Below are positions 1 to 4,150 of a stretch of 5,536 nucleotides of DNA, piece after piece; position 1 is the stretch's first letter, and every line of letters starts with the position of its first letter. Source of the DNA: an archaeon (lineage in GTDB: Archaea > Methanobacteriota > Methanobacteria > Methanobacteriales > Methanobacteriaceae); the NCBI GenBank assembly GCA_024409185.1, contig JAKSUD010000068.1, positions 1 to 5,536 on the forward strand, given 5' to 3'. A program made the translations under genes and the position numbers. The notes beneath the pieces are model-generated. The model was not told the DNA's origin. It was given only the letters and a program-made list of their open reading frames with translations, and ran no database searches.

Positions 1-104
1 TAAGAAAAAATAGAAAAAATAAGTATAAAAACACAAAAAATAAATAAAAAAAATAAGAAAAAATAGAAAAAATAAGTATAAAAACACAAAAAATAAATAA
101 AAAA
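1..104. repeat. 53-bp A-rich tandem repeat, two copies seen
   Basis: Bases 1-51 recur without a mismatch at 54-104, giving a period of 53 bp; the match breaks at 105 (g against a at 52). The unit is nearly all A with a few T, G and C and contains the string GTATAAAAACAC. The first copy begins at the window edge, so more copies may lie outside. It sits just past the 3' end of argB. Read on the minus strand it is a series of T runs, so duplication also doubles the T-rich tract where argB transcription would be expected to end. No protein is encoded. Confidence 0.9.
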
Positions 105-127
105 GAACTACAAAAGAATTAATCTTT
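54..127 (-). terminator. Probable argB transcription end: weak stop-codon hairpin plus T-rich tract
   Basis: On the minus strand, a 5-bp inverted repeat (arms 113-117 and 123-127) holds the argB stop codon in its loop. It is followed by repeated runs of five to eight T across the tandem repeat. Archaeal RNA polymerase is known to terminate at U-rich tracts, so the T runs are the main evidence. The hairpin itself is weak. Confidence 0.5.
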
Positions 128-997
128 ATAAATCATAGTTCCTACTCCTTCAGTAGTAAATACTTCAAGGAGTAAAGAGTGTTTTACTCTTCCATCAAGA
201 ATATGAGCTGATTTAACACCATTATTAATAGCTTCAACACAAGTCTCAATCTTAGGAATCATACCACCAGTAATGACTCCTTCTTCAATAAGTCCTGGAA
301 CTTCATCAACTTTTATTTTTTGAATTAAAGTTGAAGGATCTTTAGGATTTCTTAATACACCTGGAACATCAGTTAAAATGATTAATTTTTCAGCATCAAT
401 TTCTCCAGCTATTCCTCCAGCAACAGTATCTGCATTAAGATTTAAAGTAGTACCATCTTCTGCTACACCAATAGGAGATACAACAGGAATATAATCATTT
501 TCAGTTAACATTTCAAGAATTCCTGGGTTAATTGATTCAATTTCACCAACTAAACCTAAATCAATCTCTTCAAGTTCACCATCATCATTTTCAATTACAT
601 GGATTTTTTTATGAGCTTGAATTAATTTGCTATCTTTACCAGATAATCCAACACCATTACCATCATGGAAACATAAATTAGAAACAATATCAGTATTAAT
701 ATTACCTACAAGAACCATTTTAACAATTTCCATAGTTTCTTCATCAGTAATTCTTAAACCTTTGATGAATTTAGGTTCCTTACCTAATTTTTTCATAGAA
801 CGAGTAATTTCAGGACCCCCTCCATGAACAACAATAGGTTTCATACCAACATATTTTAAAAGAACAGTGTCTCTTGCAGTAGAAGCCATAGCATTTTCAT
901 CAACCATTGCATGGCCTCCATATTTAATCATGATTTTTTTATTATGAAATTTTTTAATGTAAGGTAACGCATCTACCAAAATATTTACAGTATCCAT
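119..997 (-). CDS. argB: N-acetylglutamate kinase (acetylglutamate kinase)
   Basis: ArgB phosphorylates the gamma-carboxyl of N-acetyl-L-glutamate with ATP, the second step of arginine synthesis by the acetylated route, in the cytoplasm. The 292-residue protein has full family length and the amino-acid-kinase landmarks in order: K25-Y-G-G near the N-terminus, VVHGGGPEI at about 56-64, GLRITDEET at 80-88, VGNIN at 97-101, GLSGKDSK at 117-124, [11 protein letters not shown] near 186-196, the ILTDVPGVL stretch, and [13 protein letters not shown] with its conserved lysine near the C-terminus. About 20 residues precede the first strand ([16 protein letters not shown]). An N-terminal helix of this kind is known from hexameric, arginine-inhibited kinases, so feedback inhibition by arginine is inferred. 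The ATG at 997 follows GTGAT at 1004-1008. The gene lies 133 bp downstream of the small basic gene on the same strand and has its own TATA candidate. The other arginine gene here, argJ, is 1.4 kb upstream rather than in one operon. Confidence 0.97.
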   Translation of the reverse strand: MDTVNILVDALPYIKKFHNKKIMIKYGGHAMVDENAMASTARDTVLLKYVGMKPIVVHGGGPEITRSMKKLGKEPKFIKGLRITDEETMEIVKMVLVGNINTDIVSNLCFHDGNGVGLSGKDSKLIQAHKKIHVIENDDGELEEIDLGLVGEIESINPGILEMLTENDYIPVVSPIGVAEDGTTLNLNADTVAGGIAGEIDAEKLIILTDVPGVLRNPKDPSTLIQKIKVDEVPGLIEEGVITGGMIPKIETCVEAINNGVKSAHILDGRVKHSLLLEVFTTEGVGTMIYKD

Positions 998-1000
998 TAT

Positions 1001-1060
1001 ATCATCACTTTTTAATATACTAAAGTAAAAACAATAAAATAAGTCAAAATATATAATAAA
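1001..1060 (-). promoter_or_regulatory. Candidate argB promoter and ribosome site
   Basis: On the minus strand a TATA-like stretch (TTTATTATATATTTTG, 1045-1060) is centred about 55 bases before the ATG. A start about 25 bases downstream of it would give a leader near 30 nt. GTGATG at 1003-1008 can pair with the GGTGATC part of the anti-Shine-Dalgarno complement. AT-rich intergenic DNA offers many TATA look-alikes, so only the position supports this one. Confidence 0.4.
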
Positions 1061-1123
1061 TCTAAAATTAGTTAAAAATAATCATTCGAATAAAATTAAA
1101 AATAAGAAAAATAGTTAAATTAT

Positions 1124-1141
1124 GGAAAAATTATTTTTTCC
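1124..1141 (-). terminator. Hairpin with the small gene's stop codon in its loop
   Basis: Perfect 7-bp arms (GGAAAAA at 1124-1130, TTTTTCC at 1135-1141) enclose a 4-base loop, 1131-1134, which contains the stop codon of the 34-residue gene (1131-1133). On the minus strand the hairpin is followed by T-rich sequence down to about 1085. This looks like a transcript end or a 3'-end-stabilising element. It implies that argB, just downstream, is at least partly transcribed from its own promoter. Confidence 0.5.
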
Positions 1142-1235
1142 AAGTTTGTTTAACTCCTCTTCCTCTTTTACTACCTGGTTTAGTATAAGATCTTTTAGGT
1201 CTAGTTCTTTTGTTAGTACCTTTAACTTTAGCCAT
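1131..1235 (-). CDS. Very basic 34-residue protein, possibly ribosome- or RNA-associated
   Basis: This short gene encodes 34 residues beginning MAKVKGTNKRTRPK and ending GVKQTWKK. It has 9 lysines, 5 arginines and no acidic residue, with several glycines and prolines, so it should be unstructured and strongly nucleic-acid binding. The case for a real gene is the ribosome site: AAAGGAGG at 1245-1252, nine bases before the ATG, is the best in the window together with that of the 4146-5360 gene. A stop-codon hairpin and a TATA candidate also frame it. The composition resembles small ribosomal proteins such as L41e or bacterial Thx, but I do not recognise it as either; a ribosomal or RNA-chaperone role is inference only. 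It lies upstream of argB on the same strand with a 133-bp gap. It is short enough to be missed by automated annotation. Confidence 0.8.
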   Translation of the reverse strand: MAKVKGTNKRTRPKRSYTKPGSKRGRGVKQTWKK

Positions 1236-1244
1236 AATATTTTT

Positions 1245-1252
1245 CCTCCTTT
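1245..1252 (-). promoter_or_regulatory. Strong ribosome binding site of the 34-residue gene
   Basis: Read on the minus strand this is AAAGGAGG, nearly full complementarity to the archaeal 16S rRNA 3' end, with a 9-base spacer to the ATG at 1235. It decides both the start and the reality of the small gene. Confidence 0.85.
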
Positions 1253-1275
1253 AATAGTTTTTGTGCCATAACGAC

Positions 1276-1302
1276 AAGATTATTAAATAATCTTATAATA
1301 AA
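1276..1302 (-). promoter_or_regulatory. Candidate promoter of the 34-residue gene with an overlapping palindrome
   Basis: A perfect palindrome with 9-bp arms and a single central base (AAGATTATT / AATAATCTT, 1276-1294) abuts a TATA-like TTTATTATAAG (minus strand, 1292-1302). With that TATA the transcript would start near 1270, about 36 bases before the ATG. The palindrome would then lie between TATA and start, a position where archaeal repressors commonly bind. Whether it is an operator or a chance AT palindrome cannot be told from one copy. Confidence 0.35.
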
Positions 1303-1350
1303 CATAACAACAGTTAATAAAACATAGCTATTGCTATATCATGTGAAATC

Positions 1351-1401
1351 TAAAATTATAATATGATAATAAGCTATATTGAAAAATATAGTATAATTTT
1401 A
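1351..1401. repeat. Nested inverted repeat in the divergent gap
   Basis: Outer 10-bp arms (TAAAATTATA at 1351-1360, TATAATTTTA at 1392-1401) enclose an inner 7-bp stem (CTATATT 1374-1380, AATATAG 1385-1391) with a GAAA loop at 1381-1384. The outer and inner stems stack directly on the 3' side, and a 13-base bulge (1361-1373) lies on the 5' side. The GAAA loop has the GNRA pattern known to stabilise RNA hairpins. It could be a structured RNA, a DNA cruciform or an AT-rich coincidence. Confidence 0.4.
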
Positions 1402-1472
1402 AATAAAAAAAGCTTTAATTAAAAAACTTAATTATATTTATATTTTTAAAGTTTATAAATGTATCGTATAAT

Positions 1473-1586
1473 AAGTTAAATTAATTTTTATATTTTTCCT
1501 TAAATGATATAAAAACCTATAAAAAGTAAAGTTAAATTAATTGTTAAATTTTTCCTAAAATGATATAAAAACCTATAAAAAGTAAA
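1473..1586. repeat. 56-bp tandem repeat carrying TATA-like elements
   Basis: Copy one begins at 1473 and copy two at 1529. Comparing 56 bases at this offset gives three mismatches (1487, 1491 and 1501), and the match continues a further two bases to 1530/1586. Each copy ends with a perfectly shared segment (1502-1530 and 1558-1586) containing GATATAAAAACC and CTATAAAAAG. The second copy provides the promoter of the 1605 gene, so the duplication has doubled a promoter module. Its sequence is unrelated to the 53-bp repeat at the left edge. Confidence 0.9.
1573..1582 (+). promoter_or_regulatory. TATA box of the secreted-protein gene, implying a leaderless mRNA
   Basis: CTATAAAAAG is centred about 27 bases before the ATG at 1605. 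Archaeal transcription normally begins about 25 bases downstream of the TATA centre, so the transcript should begin at or within a few bases of the start codon. No Shine-Dalgarno-like string occurs in 1583-1604, which fits a leaderless message. An identical element lies 56 bases upstream in the first repeat copy. Confidence 0.6.
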
Positions 1587-1604
1587 AAATGAATATTAAA
1601 AAAT

Positions 1605-2264
1605 ATGAATAAAAAAATTATTATTGGAATTTGTTTAAGCATTATTATTTTATCAATGAGTTTAAATCCAATAGCTGCTACAGATAGCTCTGATTGGAAA
1701 GAAATTAATATAAGTGGAGTAAATTTTAAAATACCTCCTAAATATGCAGATGGAAAGTTAGTGGGAAATACATATATGTTAGAAACTGTATTTGATTTTT
1801 CTATAGCTTCACTTAATGACAATAGTAGTTTAAAAGAAATTTATGGTTATGAATCCACAATTGAAGAGTTAAATGACCTTAAATTAAAAGAAGTAGGTGG
1901 ACATGATACAGTAATTTTACATAGTTATAGATCTGTTTGTGAACACAATGTAAGTTATGTCTTCTTTGCAGTAGGGAAAAATATATTTGCTATTTCATTC
2001 AATGGAGATAAAATAACTCCAGAAATTGAAGAAATAATAAAAAACACTCCTAAATCAAAAATTAGTAAAGAAATATTATATAAAAAATTAGATAAAGCAC
2101 AAGAAGATTATGTTCAAGAACAAATGGATTATGATGAAGCTTATGAATATAGTGAATCATACAGAGAAGGTTATTATGATGGTGCAAAAGATATGAAAAG
2201 TCATAGCCCAAGCTTTGTAGATTATTATTGTGCTTATAGAATAACTAATTACTTAATGAAATAA
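1605..2264 (+). CDS. Secreted protein of unknown function with signal peptide
   Basis: The 219-residue product begins with MNKK, a hydrophobic stretch at about 5-20 and a likely signal-peptidase site after Ala-Ala at 24-25 (NPIAA, then TDSSD). It should therefore be exported. No lipobox cysteine and no second membrane helix are visible, so it is either released or held by partners. The mature part starts with a beta-rich segment (INISGVNFKIPPKYADG, about 34-50). Residues 155-195 are charged and tyrosine-rich with a helical pattern (AQEDYVQEQ, YEYSESYREGYYDG). Cys112 and Cys209 could form a disulfide. N-glycosylation sequons occur at N35, N73 and N115. I do not recognise a named family; the overall style matches small secreted proteins of gut Methanobacteriales. 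It is the only plus-strand gene here, faces away from the basic-protein gene and converges on argJ. The start is fixed by the signal peptide and the TATA spacing. Confidence 0.85.
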   Translation: MNKKIIIGICLSIIILSMSLNPIAATDSSDWKEINISGVNFKIPPKYADGKLVGNTYMLETVFDFSIASLNDNSSLKEIYGYESTIEELNDLKLKEVGGHDTVILHSYRSVCEHNVSYVFFAVGKNIFAISFNGDKITPEIEEIIKNTPKSKISKEILYKKLDKAQEDYVQEQMDYDEAYEYSESYREGYYDGAKDMKSHSPSFVDYYCAYRITNYLMK

Positions 2265-2278
2265 TTTAGTAATTAGTT
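2243..2278 (+). terminator. Inverted repeat spanning the stop codon of the secreted-protein gene
   Basis: Perfect 11-bp arms (AACTAATTACT at 2243-2253, AGTAATTAGTT at 2268-2278) enclose a 14-base loop holding the TAA at 2262-2264. The sequence after it on the plus strand is A-rich rather than T-rich, so it is a poor classical terminator. It may act as a 3'-end structure. Confidence 0.4.
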
Positions 2279-2309
2279 TAAAAAAATAGATTTTATAAAA
2301 ACAATGCAA

Positions 2310-2332
2310 AAAATAATTAAATTAATTATTTT
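2310..2332. terminator. Palindrome in the convergent gap, possible bidirectional terminator
   Basis: Perfect 11-bp arms (AAAATAATTAA / TTAATTATTTT) surround one central base at 2321. A run of eight A follows on the plus strand (2333-2340), which is a T run on the minus strand. It lies between the convergent 1605 gene and argJ. The minus-strand T runs at 2333-2351 precede it in the argJ direction and may themselves end argJ transcripts. Confidence 0.4.
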
Positions 2333-2392
2333 AAAAAAAAGAATAAAAAAAGATATGTTTAAATAAATAAGAGTATTTAGGTAGTATACTCT
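2333..2392 (-). terminator. argJ terminator: stop-codon hairpin followed by T runs
   Basis: On the minus strand, 7-bp arms (2386-2392 and 2370-2376, AGAGTAT / ATACTCT) enclose a 9-base loop that contains the argJ stop codon (2377-2379). It is followed by a T-rich stretch with runs of seven (2345-2351) and eight (2333-2340). Hairpin plus U-tract makes this the most terminator-like of the stop-codon structures in the window. Confidence 0.6.
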
Positions 2393-3603
2393 GCATTTAT
2401 TTTAACATAATCATAAGTTAAATCACAGCCCCATGCAGTAGCTGTTGAGTTTCCTTGATATAAGTCAACAAGAATATTAACATGTTTTTCTTGCATAATT
2501 TCTTCAGCTTTTTTAAGAGATTCAGTTCCATCAAAAGCTAAAATTTCACCTTTATTTACAAGAATAGATTCATTACCATTATCATCTGATAAAGCAATAG
2601 TTATCATAGTCTGATCCATTTCACAACCTGAATAACCTACTGCTGCAACAATTCTACCCCAATTAGGATCTCCACCAAAAATAGCTGATTTTACTAAAGA
2701 AGATGAAATAACAGATTTTGATGCTTTAATTGCATCTTCATCAGATTTAGCACCATTAACCTTACATTCAATAAATTTAGTAGCTCCTTCACCATCACGA
2801 GCCATCATTTTAGCTAAACTAATACAAATAAAGTTTAATGCTTCTTGGAAATTCTCATCAATAACTCCATCTTTAACTACTTCAACATCAGATTTACCAT
2901 TTGCCATTAAAAGAGCCATATCATTAGTACTTTCATCACCATCAACAACAATCATGTTAAAACTTTTATTAACAGCTTCTTTTAAAGCTTTATTAATATC
3001 CTCAGAAGAAATTACCGCATCAGTAGCTAAGAAACATAACATAGTTCCCATATTTGGTGCAATCATACCTACACCTTTTGTAATTCCTCCAATTTTAACA
3101 GTTCCTTCTTCAAGAGCAACTTCAACAGCAAATTCTTTATGATAAGTATCAGTAGTCATTAAAGATTTAGCTGCTTCAGTAGAATTTTCAGGAGAATTTT
3201 CTAATTTAGAAATAGACTCTTCAACAAGAGGTAAAATAGTATCCATTGGCATTTTACGACCAATAACTCCAGTTGACGCAGTAGCTATTTCATCTGCAGA
3301 AACACCAGTTAATTCAGAAGCAAATTTTATTGTTTTAACACAATCTGCAACTCCTTCTTCACCTGTGAAACAATTAGCATTACCACTATTTACTACAACT
3401 AAAGAAAGTTTACCTCCTTTAATCATTTCTCTTGTATGAATAACAGGAGCTGCAACAACTTTATTTGAAGTAAATACTCCAGAAGCAGTACTGTTTTTGG
3501 ATTCTATAACTGCAAGACCATACTTTCCTACACGTGAACCTGCAGCTTTTACATCTTCTACAGCACATATTCCTCCATCAATAATTTTAATATTATTTAA
3601 CAT
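2377..3603 (-). CDS. argJ: Glutamate N-acetyltransferase / ornithine acetyltransferase ArgJ
   Basis: ArgJ moves the acetyl group from N-acetylornithine to glutamate, releasing ornithine and regenerating N-acetylglutamate for ArgB; some members also use acetyl-CoA. It is a cytoplasmic Ntn-like hydrolase that cuts itself into alpha and beta chains at an internal threonine. The 408 residues match the family length. Visible landmarks are NSGNANCFTG (72-81), the oxyanion-hole STGVIG (110-115), TTDT (150-153), KGVGMIAPNMGTM (176-188) with the predicted nucleophile Thr187, VVDGDESTND (219-228), GDPNWGRI (311-318), and a C-terminus INAEYTT of the family type. The residue before the nucleophile is Gly186, whereas Ala is common in bacterial members. 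Whether the enzyme is mono- or bifunctional cannot be read from sequence. The ATG at 3603 follows GAGGT at 3611-3615 with a 7-base spacer. The upstream neighbour on the same strand is 137 bp away, and the gene has its own TATA candidate. Confidence 0.97.
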   Translation of the reverse strand: MLNNIKIIDGGICAVEDVKAAGSRVGKYGLAVIESKNSTASGVFTSNKVVAAPVIHTREMIKGGKLSLVVVNSGNANCFTGEEGVADCVKTIKFASELTGVSADEIATASTGVIGRKMPMDTILPLVEESISKLENSPENSTEAAKSLMTTDTYHKEFAVEVALEEGTVKIGGITKGVGMIAPNMGTMLCFLATDAVISSEDINKALKEAVNKSFNMIVVDGDESTNDMALLMANGKSDVEVVKDGVIDENFQEALNFICISLAKMMARDGEGATKFIECKVNGAKSDEDAIKASKSVISSSLVKSAIFGGDPNWGRIVAAVGYSGCEMDQTMITIALSDDNGNESILVNKGEILAFDGTESLKKAEEIMQEKHVNILVDLYQGNSTATAWGCDLTYDYVKINAEYTT

Positions 3604-3610
3604 AAAAATA

Positions 3611-3666
3611 ACCTCATAATAAATTTTAAGAATTTCATCCTTATAAAATAAAAATTAATATAAAAA
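3611..3666 (-). promoter_or_regulatory. argJ ribosome site and candidate TATA box
   Basis: GAGGT (minus strand, 3611-3615) lies seven bases before the ATG. Farther upstream TTTTTATATTAA (3655-3666) is a plausible TATA element, which would start transcription near 3635 and give a leader of about 30 nt. No operator is recognisable. The TATA call is weak because the region is very AT-rich. Confidence 0.4.
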
Positions 3667-3733
3667 GCAGACCATTAATAAAATAAATTAAGTAAAAATT
3701 TAGTAAAAAAAATAAAATAGGAATTTATACTAA

Positions 3734-3755
3734 AATACTACTATTTAGTAGTATT
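3734..3755 (-). terminator. Hairpin overlapping the stop codon of the sequon-rich protein gene
   Basis: Perfect 10-bp arms (AATACTACTA at 3734-3743, TAGTAGTATT at 3746-3755) are separated by two bases, with the TAG stop (3741-3743) inside one arm. On the minus strand T-rich sequence follows to about 3690, including a run of eight. It is likely a 3'-end or termination structure separating this gene from argJ. Confidence 0.5.
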
Positions 3756-4043
3756 AGTTTTTTTAGTTTTATTTTTATCTTTATTGAAATATGATGCATT
3801 ATAAACTTTTAAATTACTATCAGAGTAATTTCCATCATCAACAAAAGAAACATCAGAACTAGACTCATTTTCATAATAAGATATATTATAAGTCACATCT
3901 TCATAAACAATTTTTGTAGAATTTTTATCATCAGAACCAAAATCAAATATTTGACTAACTCCAATAAATACTCCTACAATAAAAGCAAAAATTAATAAGA
4001 TCATTATAATTGATCTCCAATTTATTTGTTTCTTCTGTTTCAT
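3741..4043 (-). CDS. Small membrane-anchored, sequon-rich surface protein, function unknown
   Basis: The 100-residue product has a short basic start (MKQKKQINWR), one hydrophobic helix at about 12-31 and an outward-facing tail of some 69 residues. By the positive-inside rule this is an uncleaved signal anchor with the tail outside. The tail contains seven N-X-S/T sequons (NST, NIS, NES, NYS, NAS, NKT, NTT) and is rich in Asn, Ser, Tyr, Asp and Lys, with no Cys. Archaeal oligosaccharyltransferase could glycosylate it densely; that is inference, since low-GC genomes favour Asn and Lys codons anyway. An in-frame GTG at 4052 would add three residues, but it lies within AGGTGA (4049-4054), which is better read as the ribosome site for the ATG at 4043. 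It follows the palm-domain membrane gene on the same strand after a 102-bp T-rich gap. No family is recognised. Confidence 0.8.
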   Translation of the reverse strand: MKQKKQINWRSIIMILLIFAFIVGVFIGVSQIFDFGSDDKNSTKIVYEDVTYNISYYENESSSDVSFVDDGNYSDSNLKVYNASYFNKDKNKTKKTNTTK

Positions 4044-4048
4044 TAAAT

Positions 4049-4054
4049 TCACCT
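4049..4054 (-). promoter_or_regulatory. Ribosome site that fixes the start at 4043
   Basis: The minus strand reads AGGTGA here, five bases before the ATG at 4043. The GTG at 4050-4052, which could be taken as the start codon, is part of this site and has no ribosome site of its own at a suitable distance. Confidence 0.7.
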
Positions 4055-4084
4055 AATTTAGAATAATCTAAAATATAATTAATT

Positions 4085-4150
4085 ATTTTAAAAAAAATAA
4101 ATAAAGTTTAAATTTTATAAAAAATTTTTAATAATTCTATAATAGCTATT
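4085..4150 (-). terminator. T-rich tract after the palm-domain gene
   Basis: A 10-base palindrome (AATAGCTATT, 4141-4150) overlaps the TAG stop at 4146-4148. On the minus strand it is followed by ATTTTTTAT-type runs and a run of eight T (4090-4097). U-tract termination is plausible, but read-through into the next gene cannot be excluded. The palindrome has no loop and is the weakest of the stop-codon structures. Confidence 0.35.

Larger units (their letters stand above)
1236..1604. other. 369-bp divergent intergenic region
   Basis: This gap separates the minus-strand basic-protein gene from the plus-strand secreted-protein gene. It holds the ribosome site and candidate promoter of the first, a nested inverted repeat at 1351-1401, the 56-bp tandem repeat at 1473-1586 and the TATA box of the second. 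A small inverted repeat (ATAGC/GCTAT, 1324-1337) is also present. I see no tRNA, no other credible small gene and no CRISPR-type array. Confidence 0.7.

Noticed and set aside
1..106. CRISPR array
   Set aside because: The two repeats are directly adjacent copies of one 53-bp unit with no unique spacers.
627..827. 66-codon open frame on the plus strand inside argB
   Set aside because: Antisense shadow of the conserved kinase coding sequence with no family resemblance.
1589..1612. Seven-codon frame (MNIKKYE) overlapping the secreted-protein start
   Set aside because: No ribosome site, and the TATA spacing places the transcript start after its ATG.
1544..1822. 92-codon open frame on the minus strand
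   Set aside because: It lies antisense to the signal peptide and N-terminal part of the secreted-protein gene and through its promoter repeat; its composition is what antisense of that AT-rich coding sequence gives, and it has no domain signature.
2954..3142. 62-codon open frame on the plus strand inside argJ
   Set aside because: Antisense shadow of the conserved ArgJ active-site region.
4041..4052. GTG at 4052 as the start of the sequon-rich protein
   Set aside because: The GTG is part of the AGGTGA ribosome site at a proper distance from the ATG at 4043, so the ATG start is preferred.
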